A stretch of DNA of 64,000 nt from NCBI GenBank assembly GCA_034180455.1, contig JAXFOG010000032.1, positions 1 through 64,000 of the forward strand, in the 5' to 3' direction. Source of the DNA: JAAZPT01 sp034180455 (GTDB lineage: Bacteria > Bacillota > Clostridia > Christensenellales > Aristaeellaceae). Each line of letters starts with the position of its first letter. Position 1 is the stretch's first letter. The notes beneath the pieces are model-generated. The model was not told the DNA's origin and searched no databases. It saw only the letters and a list, made by a program, of their open reading frames with translations. The position numbers and the translations under genes are program-made. Of the stretch, positions 7,792 to 16,662 are shown in pieces.

Positions 7792-9709
7792 ATATATTAT
7801 TAAGCTCTTCGTCTGTAGCTTCCATTTTTTCAAAAAGCTTTAGCTGATTTTCTTGCTCATCATTATATTCCAATCTTAGATTTTCGGCCAATTTCAAATC
7901 TTTGTATGTATCAGGGTCTGCAAGTAATAGCTCGATTTCTCTGCATCGTTCCTCTGATTTTAGTATGGCACTTTCTAGTAGCTCTAGCTGGTTTTCTAGC
8001 TCCTTTATTCTCTGCTTTTCAAGTCTACTGCGCCTTCTTTGCTTTGCTACTTCAGTTTTGTTTATGCTGCTTTCCTGAACCATGCTTGCAGCTTGCCATG
8101 CTTTTTTCTGCAAATAATCATCATAGTTACCAAGATAGCTTGTTATATTTTCTTCTTCAAGCACAATTACTTTGTTTGCAAATTTATTTATAAAGTATCT
8201 GTCATGGCTTATCGCAAGTATTGTGCCATTGTAGCCTTGCAGTGCTTCCTCAAGTACCTCTCTACTGTCTGCATCAAGGTGGTTTGTAGGCTCATCAAGA
8301 AGTAGGAAATTATTTTCACTTAGCATTAGCTTTGTGAGCATTACTCTGGCTTGCTCTCCTCCAGAAAGCTGCCCAACTGTTTTAAATACATCATCCCCTC
8401 TAAGCAAGAACATTCCAAGAGCTGCTCTTACTTGATACTGCTCCATTTTAGGAAAACTATCCCATACATTATCCAATACGCTCTTGCTTTTTATAAGATC
8501 CCTATGCTCTTGTTCAAAGTATCCTGGGTCTACATTTACCCCAAAGGCGCAGTACCCCTCATCGGGAGCGACCTTTTTCATTATTATATTAAAAAGTGTA
8601 GATTTGCCTATACCATTTTTGCCTATTAGGGCAATTCTGTCGCCTGCTCTCACTTCAAAGCTTATATGCTTAAATAGAGTTTTGCCATTAAAGCCTTTGC
8701 TTACATCGTGCACTTTAAGCACTTCTTCGCCACTGCGCATACGTGCATTAAAGCTAAAGCGTATTTGCTTTTCTTCTGCTGGCTTTTCTAGAAGATCTAT
8801 TTTTTCAAGTCTCTTTTCGCGGCTCATAGCCTGTTTTATTTTCTTTTCACTACCTGCGCCCTGAGCCTTATACATCTTAATAATGTTTTTTTCGCGTTCT
8901 ATATATTTTTCTTGCATTTCATAGGCTTTTTGCTCAGCTTCACGCGTGATAGCGCGTTTTTTCTGATAGGCACTATAATTTCCATCGTATTTAATTATTT
9001 TGCCACCAATAAGCTCGCCTATACTCGTGCATACATTATCCAAAAAATATCTATCATGGCTTATTACTATTAGAGCACCCTTGTATTCTTGCAAGTATCT
9101 TTCAAGCCAGTCTAGCGCGTCGAGATCCAAATGGTTGCTTGGCTCGTCTAGTAATAGTATATTTGGCTTTTTTAGCAACATTTTAGCTAGCGATAGCCTA
9201 GCTTTTTCACCACCACTAAATGTAGACACTTTTCTTTCGTATTGATTTTCATCAAATCCAAGTCCGTTAAGAACGGTTTGAATAGTTCCGTTGTAGGCAT
9301 AGCCTTCAATGGCATTGTATCTATCCATAGCTTTATGATATTTATCAGCAAGATCAATGGCAACGCTTTCGTCATGATTATCATGCATAGCCTTTTCAAG
9401 CTCTACTATTCTTTTTTCAAGATCAATAGCTTCTTGAAATAATGCTAGCATAGCTTCCAAAAGAGTAGAGTTTGGGTCTATATCGTCTGTCTGCGCTATG
9501 TAGCCAATATTTGCGTCTTTCGATATGTGAACCATTCCAGAGCTTGGCGATATTTCTCCTGTAATTATCCTAAGCAGGGTGCTCTTTCCTGAACCATTTG
9601 ACCCTACAAGCCCCATCTTTTCGCCGTCTTGCAATGCAAAACTAGCAGAGCTAATAACATTCTCTATTCCAAAACTCATTGATATATTTTCAAGTGATAA
9701 TACTATCAT
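7790..9709 (-). CDS. ABC-F family ATPase (ribosome-associated type)
   Basis: 639 residues, two ABC modules and no membrane segment. The first has Walker A GSNGSGKST, signature FSGGEKARLSLAK and DEPSNHLD. The second has GKNGIGKST, LSGGEQARVMLTK and DEPTNHLD. A linker rich in Lys/Glu joins them, and a C-terminal coiled coil (about 555-630) resembles YdiF/Uup-type members. ABC-F proteins bind the ribosomal E site and regulate translation or relieve stalls. A few give antibiotic resistance, but nothing here indicates that. ATG 9709 with GAGAGGT upstream is preferred to TTG 9727. Confidence 0.9.
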   Translation of the reverse strand: MIVLSLENISMSFGIENVISSASFALQDGEKMGLVGSNGSGKSTLLRIITGEISPSSGMVHISKDANIGYIAQTDDIDPNSTLLEAMLALFQEAIDLEKRIVELEKAMHDNHDESVAIDLADKYHKAMDRYNAIEGYAYNGTIQTVLNGLGFDENQYERKVSTFSGGEKARLSLAKMLLKKPNILLLDEPSNHLDLDALDWLERYLQEYKGALIVISHDRYFLDNVCTSIGELIGGKIIKYDGNYSAYQKKRAITREAEQKAYEMQEKYIEREKNIIKMYKAQGAGSEKKIKQAMSREKRLEKIDLLEKPAEEKQIRFSFNARMRSGEEVLKVHDVSKGFNGKTLFKHISFEVRAGDRIALIGKNGIGKSTLFNIIMKKVAPDEGYCAFGVNVDPGYFEQEHRDLIKSKSVLDNVWDSFPKMEQYQVRAALGMFLLRGDDVFKTVGQLSGGEQARVMLTKLMLSENNFLLLDEPTNHLDADSREVLEEALQGYNGTILAISHDRYFINKFANKVIVLEEENITSYLGNYDDYLQKKAWQAASMVQESSINKTEVAKQRRRSRLEKQRIKELENQLELLESAILKSEERCREIELLLADPDTYKDLKLAENLRLEYNDEQENQLKLFEKMEATDEELNNI

Positions 9710-9803
9710 AACTACCTCTCTATTCAATTTATTATATATGCAAGAGCTTATTTCATCAAGCCATCAACTTATTACAAAAAAGTAATAAAAATTAAACATA
9801 GTA

Positions 9804-9832
9804 TATACATTTGGTGAATTTTATGATATAAT
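9804..9832 (+). promoter_or_regulatory. Promoter of the exported-protein/zinc-ribbon operon
   Basis: TATACA at 9804-9809, a 17-bp spacer and TATAAT at 9827-9832, preceded by TGA as an extended -10. Confidence 0.55.
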
Positions 9833-9866
9833 TTACAACAAAGGATTTATGACAATGGAGGCTATT

Positions 9867-11114
9867 ATGAAATTCAATAGAATTTTTTCTCTTATATTAT
9901 GCATTATGATGGCTTGTGGCTCTGCATTTGCCGAAATGCCTAGCAATACTGAAGATATTGCTATTGCACAGGACACACCTTCACAAGATACTGAAGATGT
10001 TGAAAACCCAGGCGATGTTGAGGAATCACTTGATAGTAGTGAAATTTTGGAATGGGTTGAGAAGGTTATGGAGCTGCCAGAGCTTCAGGCACAGCAATCA
10101 TCAGAGCCAGTTCATGAAGAGCTTGGCTATGCCGTTAAAAAAGAAAGCTGCATTTTTTATTATGATTCAAACGATATAGAGAATGCGCACCTTCTTGGAT
10201 TGAGCATTATAGAGCCACTTATTGAGGGCCCAAGAGGAGAAATGATATTTGACCAGCAAAGTGAACTCCTTAAGCTTTATCCCAACGATAATCCCGACCT
10301 TGTTGGAGATAGAGATTTTGCTGTGCTATATCTTAGCACAGAAATGCCAGAAAATGCTTCCTATGGAATAGTATATAGAGATGGCCAAAGAATAAGCACT
10401 ATTGATTACTATGTACATGAAAAAAGACCAAATGACATGTATAGCAATTTGTCGCTTAGCTTTGAAATTGAAAACAACTCTATTGAATCAATAAGTGTCT
10501 ATGGTCTTATGGAAGAAATAAGCAAAGAAGACGTATATCAAAATATAAAAAACATTTCAGAAAAAGCTAACAACAATAGCTATTTTGCCTACAAGACAAG
10601 TGCAAATGGCGCAGAACTAAGCCCATTTGAAAGAGAAGACTTTATAATAGGTGGAATGGATCTGCTAAGCATCACTCCAGAAAAGCTGATCGAAGCTATT
10701 GGAAGCCCTGATACTGATGAGCAGAAAGAGATGAATGAAGAGAGATATCATCTTATCACTTGGAATGGAATTAATGTTAGCTTTATTATAAAAGATGGTA
10801 AAGAGATTTTTAATAGACTTACCATAAATGATAGTGTTCTTGAAGGGCCAAGGGGCACAGTGATAGGAGATACATTCTCATCAGTGCTATCAAGATTTAG
10901 ATCCGAAGGAAACCCAGTAAATGAAGATAATCAAGAGTTGCTATATGGTGAAGTGGGTGGTAAGAGCTATGGTATAGCAAATTACTATCCTGATGGCATG
11001 GAACTTCTTTATTGCCTTACAATAGAACTTGATAAAAATAATACATTAGAAGCTATGGCGGACTTCAACTTTGAAGGAGATCGTCTTAGCGAGATAAACA
11101 TTATATTTCAATAG
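9867..11114 (+). CDS. Exported protein of unknown function
   Basis: 415 residues that I do not recognise. A signal peptide (MKFNRIFSLILCIMMACGSAFA) is followed by an acidic, low-complexity linker rich in Asp, Glu, Ser and Gln (about 23-75). A mixed alpha/beta region then shows an internal repeat: GPRGEMIFDQQSELLKLYPND near residue 125 resembles GPRGTVIGDTFSSVLSRF near residue 330, which suggests two related domains. ATG 9867 has GGAGG 6 nt upstream. The next gene starts 9 bp later, so the two are probably cotranscribed and may act together at the envelope. Confidence 0.75.
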   Translation: MKFNRIFSLILCIMMACGSAFAEMPSNTEDIAIAQDTPSQDTEDVENPGDVEESLDSSEILEWVEKVMELPELQAQQSSEPVHEELGYAVKKESCIFYYDSNDIENAHLLGLSIIEPLIEGPRGEMIFDQQSELLKLYPNDNPDLVGDRDFAVLYLSTEMPENASYGIVYRDGQRISTIDYYVHEKRPNDMYSNLSLSFEIENNSIESISVYGLMEEISKEDVYQNIKNISEKANNNSYFAYKTSANGAELSPFEREDFIIGGMDLLSITPEKLIEAIGSPDTDEQKEMNEERYHLITWNGINVSFIIKDGKEIFNRLTINDSVLEGPRGTVIGDTFSSVLSRFRSEGNPVNEDNQELLYGEVGGKSYGIANYYPDGMELLYCLTIELDKNNTLEAMADFNFEGDRLSEINIIFQ

Positions 11115-11123
11115 GAGCTTATT

Positions 11124-14045
11124 TTGAAAATTGATTTTACTTGTCCTGCAGAGCTGCTCAATATAGAGCTTGCAGATAACAAATGCAGCTTTTATCTCAA
11201 TAATTTGGGAGAAGAGCAGATAAAGGGCGTGGAGCTAAAGCTCTCAAGCTTTGATGAGGAGGGAATGCTCCTCTATGAGCAGACAATTAAATATCACGAT
11301 ATTGCAGCAAACTATCATGAGCCTATTATGCTAGACTTTACCATAGATGCAGAAGAAGCTTGCTCAAATAGAGAATTAAGCTTGGAAAAGCTATGGATTG
11401 AAGGTAGCAGAACATGGAATGCTGGCGTTGCAAATGAGTTTACATACAAACTTAATCTACTGCCAGATGGTCGCTCACTAAGCACATTGCAGATGATAGC
11501 TGGAAAAGATGCTCTATGCTATCCAGAAGAACAGGGTGATATTTGGGTATGCGTTTGTGGCAGAGCAAACAGAATAGATGAAGATGAATGTAGGCGTTGC
11601 AACAGAATAAAAGACGATGTTTTTGAGAAATATAACAAAGATAGTGTTGATGAGCTAGCTACAAAGATAAAAACTCATCAAAAAGAGGAAGATAGGCATA
11701 CCCTGCAGGAAGCTACTGCCATGAAGGATAGGCAGCAGGCTATTGCAAAACGTGTTGCAAAACGCAAAAAACGCCTTATAAATATTGCAATTGCCGCTGT
11801 GTTGCTTTTTGTAGCATTCTTTATGCTATGGTATTTTGGGGTACCTGCATACAAAAGCATGGCAATAGATAAGCATATGGAGCAGGGAGATTATTTATGG
11901 GCAAAAAAAGAGCTTGCCTTGTTGCCAGATAGCTATGACATAACTCCTAGAATGCTAGAATGTGACTATAATATTGCAAAAAATGATTTGGAAAGCAATA
12001 CAGAGGAAAGCCTTATAAATGCAATAGGTAAATTTACAGAGCTTGGTGACTATGAGGATAGTGCAGAACTTATTCTTGAATCCAAATATCGCCTTGGTGA
12101 GTTGTATTTTGACACTAAAGCCTATGATAAGGCTCTGGCTACATTTAAGGAAATAGCAAGTTATTCTGATTCTGGATTAAAGATTACAGAGATAAACTAC
12201 AATATAGCTATTGATAAGATGAAATCTGGAGATCTGCAGGGAGCAAAAGATATTCTGCTTACATTGGAAAACTATGCAGATACCGAAAATGTACTTATGC
12301 AGATAGATTATGAACTTGGGAAAGCTGCATTTAATAATGCCAAACTAGATGATGCATTAGAACTATTTACATCGGCTAATGGATATAGTGATGCCGAGGA
12401 ATGGTATTACAAGACCATGTATACTCTGGCTGAGAAGGAGTTTGATGCCAAAAACTTTGAAAAGGCTGGAGATTACTATTTGCAAGTATCCAATAATGAA
12501 AAGGCAAGCATGGAATATAAGGACGCCAAAACTAAGGCGAATATGTGCTTATATGAGATAGGCAAGCAGGCTTTAGCAAATGGCGAATACGAGCGTGCTG
12601 CAAATACCTTGTATGGTATATTGGACTATGTAAATGCCAAGAGCCTGTACGCAGAGGCTATAAGAGCGATCGCACTAAATCATATCAATATGGGCAATTT
12701 TGACGAAGCTCTTGCGCAGCTTAGCAGCATAGAAGAGGATGAGGAAGCTAATAAGCTTATTTATAGAGCAAAATATGAAAAGGCAAATAGCCTTGAAGAA
12801 AGTGATATAGAAGGTGCAATAGCGCTATATAAAGATATACAGGATTACAATGACGCTGGAGAAAAATATCTGTCCTTAAGCTATAAGAACGCAGAGCGTA
12901 TGCTTGCCGACGGTCAATATGACGATGCAGCTATGGCTTTTTCGCAGATGGGAGACTATTCCGATAGCCAGGAAAGACGCAAGGAATGTCTGTATGCCAA
13001 AGCAAAGCATTTGCAGAGCGAGGATAAGCTACTGGAGGCAAAAGATATATTCCTAAGCTTGGAAGGCTACTCTGATTCTGCTATGCTTGCAAAGTCAATA
13101 GTATTACAGCTTGCAAATTCATATATAAAAGATAAGGATTATCAAAAAGCAATAGATATGCTACAAAGCATAGAGAAAAGTGATGAAACTGATGCTCTTC
13201 TTTTTGAGGCTAAATATCTTATTGCCACTGCATTGATTGATGGCAATAAGCTTGATGAAGGAATGAAATTCCTTGAAGAAATACCCGATTTTAGAGATAG
13301 TGATGCTTTGCTTGAAGATGTAAAGTACAGAGTTGCAAGCGAATATTACAGCAAGGGCGAGGTAGAAAATGCTGCCAAATTATTTGCTGAACTTGGAGAC
13401 TATAAGGATTCTGCAGATAGAGCCGTTCGTGCCTATGACACAACTCTAGAAACTCCTGCAATGCTTGCAAGACAAGCTTTTGCAGATAAAAACTATGTTG
13501 AAGCATTTAATAATCTAAAGAATACAGATATAAGTACTCTTCCAGATAAATATGCTGACTTAAAAGATATATATCAAAAATCTGCCTACAATATTGCAAA
13601 CAAGGCGTATGCAGATAAGGATATAGCAAAAGCACTGGAAATCTATCGCAGCATTCAGGATTATTCTGATGTGCCCGACAAACTAAATCTCAGCAGCTTT
13701 AGAATAATGGGCAGATGGATAAGCGAGGATAAAACTATTGCGCTAGTATTTAATGAGGATGGATCTTGTGAGCTTAATGGTGTTAGCTACAAGCATTTTT
13801 ATGTAGAAAACTACAAACTCTATGTTGGTAACGATATTGAGTCTATGGAACAATATTATAGTATATCAAAGTGGGATGATAAGACCTTTAATGCAAGAGA
13901 TAATAATGCCAAAAGGCACATATATACAAAATTTATCAGATCCGAAGAACCCTTGAGTCAGGAAGATAATAAAACTATTCCGATAGAACCAACAGTTACA
14001 GAGTTGCCATCTCCAACGGCTCCAGTGCCAATAAAATTAGACTGA
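11124..14045 (+). CDS. Large membrane protein: zinc ribbon, TM segment, long helical-repeat region, lipocalin-like C-terminus
   Basis: 973 residues, starting at TTG with AGGAG upstream. Order: an N-terminal beta domain (about 1-135); a four-Cys zinc ribbon WVCVCGRANRIDEDECRRC (about 143-160); a basic helix; one TM segment (about 216-238); and about twelve TPR/Sel1-like helical repeats of roughly 35-45 residues, each marked by a D/G-Y-x-D-S/A motif such as GDYEDSAE, DYNDAGEK, GDYSDSQE and GDYKDSAD. The C-terminal GRWISEDKTIALVFNEDGSC resembles small lipocalin-like beta domains of exported Firmicute proteins. Function is unknown; a scaffold or sensing role is inference. Topology puts the zinc ribbon inside and the repeats outside. 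Confidence 0.8.
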   Translation: MKIDFTCPAELLNIELADNKCSFYLNNLGEEQIKGVELKLSSFDEEGMLLYEQTIKYHDIAANYHEPIMLDFTIDAEEACSNRELSLEKLWIEGSRTWNAGVANEFTYKLNLLPDGRSLSTLQMIAGKDALCYPEEQGDIWVCVCGRANRIDEDECRRCNRIKDDVFEKYNKDSVDELATKIKTHQKEEDRHTLQEATAMKDRQQAIAKRVAKRKKRLINIAIAAVLLFVAFFMLWYFGVPAYKSMAIDKHMEQGDYLWAKKELALLPDSYDITPRMLECDYNIAKNDLESNTEESLINAIGKFTELGDYEDSAELILESKYRLGELYFDTKAYDKALATFKEIASYSDSGLKITEINYNIAIDKMKSGDLQGAKDILLTLENYADTENVLMQIDYELGKAAFNNAKLDDALELFTSANGYSDAEEWYYKTMYTLAEKEFDAKNFEKAGDYYLQVSNNEKASMEYKDAKTKANMCLYEIGKQALANGEYERAANTLYGILDYVNAKSLYAEAIRAIALNHINMGNFDEALAQLSSIEEDEEANKLIYRAKYEKANSLEESDIEGAIALYKDIQDYNDAGEKYLSLSYKNAERMLADGQYDDAAMAFSQMGDYSDSQERRKECLYAKAKHLQSEDKLLEAKDIFLSLEGYSDSAMLAKSIVLQLANSYIKDKDYQKAIDMLQSIEKSDETDALLFEAKYLIATALIDGNKLDEGMKFLEEIPDFRDSDALLEDVKYRVASEYYSKGEVENAAKLFAELGDYKDSADRAVRAYDTTLETPAMLARQAFADKNYVEAFNNLKNTDISTLPDKYADLKDIYQKSAYNIANKAYADKDIAKALEIYRSIQDYSDVPDKLNLSSFRIMGRWISEDKTIALVFNEDGSCELNGVSYKHFYVENYKLYVGNDIESMEQYYSISKWDDKTFNARDNNAKRHIYTKFIRSEEPLSQEDNKTIPIEPTVTELPSPTAPVPIKLD

Positions 14046-14046
14046 C

Positions 14047-15216
14047 ATGCAAAGTAGCTTAAAAAATACGCATGAAATACCAGTGCTTAATGGATTTCGA
14101 GTACTGTTCATATTGCTTGTTGCTCATTTTCATATATGGCAGCAAAGCTGGCTTCAGCCTAATATAAACTTGTTTGGACAGCAGTATAGTTTAGATTATG
14201 TTGCAAGAGCTGGCTATGTTTTTGTGGACGGCATGGTATTGCTCTCTGCCCTTCTTATGTTTCTGCCATACGCAAGGCATATATTCTATGGTAGCGAGCT
14301 ACCAAACCTAAAGGAATATTACATAAAACGCTTTGCAAGGATAGCACCATCATATTATTTTAGTGTATTTTTTATACTGTTTGCTTTTGTTATTCCACAA
14401 AAGAGATATTTGGGTTACGAGCATATACTTGCCAAAGACCTAATTTATCATATTTTTTTCATACACACTTTTAATGTTCATACATATATAGGAACCAAGC
14501 TAAATGTAGTGCTATGGACGGTAGCAATACTTGTGCAGGGTTATATTATTATGCCCTTTATTATAAAGGCACTTATAAAGAAACCAATACCCGTTTCTAT
14601 CGCTATGCTTGCAATTGCTTTTTCATTTAGATATTTTGCAATGCCAAGAAACGATATAGCTATGTTCTTAAATCAGCTTCCTGCTTTTTTTGATGTATAT
14701 CTATATGGCTTTGCCTTGTCGTATGTATTTGTCTATATAGAAAAAAACAATATAGAAAATAATCTTCAACTATGGCATAGAGCTATTTTTACTGTGATGT
14801 TTATATTGTCTATTGTAGCAATAAGCAAGCTATTGCATTATCAGGCAAGCTCCACAATAGAAACCCTTTCTATAAATCAATTAAAGACTCGATTCTTTTT
14901 TGCAACAGCATTTAGCTTATCTATTTTATTTGCGAGTATGTCTTTTAAATTTATTATTTGGATTTTTAGCAATAAATTTATTAGATTTTTATCAGAAATA
15001 AGCTATAATATGTATATATGGCATCAGTTTTTAGCTGTGGAAATGCGTATGGCGTTCCTTAATACCGAGCAGCTTCATGCAGATATTGGCTTGCAAAAGG
15101 CATACACCTTACTTTGCTGGTCAGTGGCACTAATTGTGGCAGCTTTGTGCACATATTTTATTGAGAAACCTTGCGCAAACGCTATAAAAAATAAATTTTT
15201 GAGGAGTAAAGAATGA
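14047..15216 (+). CDS. Acyltransferase 3 family membrane protein
   Basis: 389 residues with about ten TM segments. The N-terminal LNGFRVLFILLVAHFHIW contains the conserved Arg and the His of the acyltransferase-3 family, which O-acetylates or otherwise acylates sugars, peptidoglycan or lipids at the membrane. The acceptor is not known. SEISYNMYIWHQ near the C-terminus is also a family motif. It starts 1 bp after the preceding gene's stop, and its stop overlaps the aminopeptidase start (ATGA), so it is translationally coupled to both neighbours. Confidence 0.82.
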   Translation: MQSSLKNTHEIPVLNGFRVLFILLVAHFHIWQQSWLQPNINLFGQQYSLDYVARAGYVFVDGMVLLSALLMFLPYARHIFYGSELPNLKEYYIKRFARIAPSYYFSVFFILFAFVIPQKRYLGYEHILAKDLIYHIFFIHTFNVHTYIGTKLNVVLWTVAILVQGYIIMPFIIKALIKKPIPVSIAMLAIAFSFRYFAMPRNDIAMFLNQLPAFFDVYLYGFALSYVFVYIEKNNIENNLQLWHRAIFTVMFILSIVAISKLLHYQASSTIETLSINQLKTRFFFATAFSLSILFASMSFKFIIWIFSNKFIRFLSEISYNMYIWHQFLAVEMRMAFLNTEQLHADIGLQKAYTLLCWSVALIVAALCTYFIEKPCANAIKNKFLRSKE

Positions 15217-16328
15217 AAGATCCAAGAATTAACAAGTTAGCACATATGCTGATAAATTATTCTACTGCTCTTAAAAAGGGCGAGAAAGTTCTTATTGAAT
15301 ACACTGGCAGCGAGAGAGAACTCGTTTGTGAGCTGGTAAATGAAGCCTACAAGGTTGGCGCTCAGCCATTTGTACAAATCTATGATCCAAAGGTTCAAAG
15401 AGCTCTTATTACTGGCGCAAGTGACGAACAGCTTCAATATATGGCAGAGCATGACTCAAAGCGTATGCACGATATGCAAGCATATATAGGCATTCGTTCT
15501 GGTGATAATCTATTTGAGATGAGCGATGTTCCAGCAGAGCAGATGAAAAAGTATTCTTCAATATATTCCCATAATGTTCATGGCAAGATTCGCGTGCCAG
15601 AAACCAAATGGGTAGTACTGCGTTATCCTAATAATTCCATGGCTCAGCAAGCAAAAATGAGTACTGAGGCTTTTGAAGATTTCTACTTCAATGTATGTAC
15701 TCTTGACTATGCCAAGATGAGCGCTGCTATGGATAAGCTAGTAGCAAAAATGGAAAAGACAGATAAAGTACATATTGTAGGCCCTGGTACAGATATAACA
15801 TTTAGCATAAAAGGTCTACCTGCTATAAAGTGCGATGGCAAACTCAATATTCCTGATGGCGAAGTATTCAGCGCACCTGTAAAGAATTCTGTAAATGGCA
15901 GAATCACATACAATACACCTAGCTTATATATGGGCAAGGAGTACAAGGATGTTAGTCTGCTATTTAAAGATGGCAAGATTATAGAAGCTACTGCCAACGA
16001 AACAGAGAGCCTCAACAAGGTATTAGACACAGATGAGGGCGCAAGATATGTTGGCGAATTTGCTATTGGTGTTAATCCCTATGTAGATTTCCCTATGCTA
16101 GATATTTTGTTTGATGAAAAGATAAAGGGATCCATTCACTTTACTCCAGGCAATTCCTATGATGATTGTGATAATGGCAACAAGAGCGCCGTACACTGGG
16201 ATCTTGTACTTAGACAGACCAAGGAAAATGGTGGAGGAGAGATCTACTTTGATGATGAACTTATAAGAAAAGATGGATTGTTCGTATCAGAAGATCTAAA
16301 ATGCCTAAATCCTGAAAATCTTATTTAA
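15213..16328 (+). CDS. M29 family aminopeptidase
   Basis: 371 residues, a cytosolic metallo-aminopeptidase of the AmpS/AmpT (thermophilic metalloprotease) family with broad specificity. The expected metal ligands are visible: Glu in NIPDGEVF, Glu in VGEFAIG, His in GSIHFTPG and the His/Asp pair in AVHWDLV. ATG overlaps the previous stop by 4 bp and has GAGGAG upstream. A terminator follows at 16400. A link to the upstream envelope genes is only positional. Confidence 0.9.
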   Translation: MKDPRINKLAHMLINYSTALKKGEKVLIEYTGSERELVCELVNEAYKVGAQPFVQIYDPKVQRALITGASDEQLQYMAEHDSKRMHDMQAYIGIRSGDNLFEMSDVPAEQMKKYSSIYSHNVHGKIRVPETKWVVLRYPNNSMAQQAKMSTEAFEDFYFNVCTLDYAKMSAAMDKLVAKMEKTDKVHIVGPGTDITFSIKGLPAIKCDGKLNIPDGEVFSAPVKNSVNGRITYNTPSLYMGKEYKDVSLLFKDGKIIEATANETESLNKVLDTDEGARYVGEFAIGVNPYVDFPMLDILFDEKIKGSIHFTPGNSYDDCDNGNKSAVHWDLVLRQTKENGGGEIYFDDELIRKDGLFVSEDLKCLNPENLI

Positions 16329-16565
16329 TTATATTTTAACTATTAATCTTTGAGTTATTAGCTTCAAAAATCAATAAAAGTAAGCAAATAGCAAAATTTA
16401 ATCGACTTGTAGGGATATGAGTCGATTTTTATTTTCTTTTAATATAATTGCTTTAGAAAAAGAATTGACAATATAATATACCGTAGATAAATATATCTAT
16501 TTATAAAGTATCCATATTTTAGTAGCAAATATGTTTAAATTCTTAAAATCTTGTAAAAATTAGTA
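16329..16565 (+). other. Intergenic region before the surface-protein promoter
   Basis: This AT-rich stretch of about 240 bp contains the terminator at 16400 and a possible secondary -35 TTGACA at 16465-16470 with only a weak -10 (TAAATA). I see no gene in it. Confidence 0.5.
16400..16432 (+). terminator. Terminator after the M29 aminopeptidase
   Basis: AATCGACT pairs with AGTCGATT across a 12-nt loop and is followed by a T run. Confidence 0.7.
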
Positions 16566-16595
16566 TTTACATTACCCCCCCCCATTTAGTATAAT
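16566..16595 (+). promoter_or_regulatory. Promoter with a poly-C tract in the spacer (possible phase-variable switch)
   Basis: TTTACA at 16566-16571 and a perfect TATAAT at 16590-16595 are separated by 18 bp. The spacer holds a run of nine C at 16575-16583, the only such homopolymer I noticed in this AT-rich window. Losing one C would give the optimal 17-bp spacer. The downstream gene encodes a wall-anchored surface protein. This is the layout of known slipped-strand phase-variable promoters; variation itself is not shown. Confidence 0.6.
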
Positions 16596-16662
16596 ATAAA
16601 AAAGCTTGAGTATAAGCTTATTTATATCATATTAATAAAAATATTGGTTGGGGGGAGTAAAA

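Noticed and set aside
7790..9709. ABC-F gene as an antibiotic-resistance determinant
   Set aside because: Two-module architecture and C-terminal coiled coil fit the YdiF/Uup housekeeping type; no resistance-type interdomain arm is evident.
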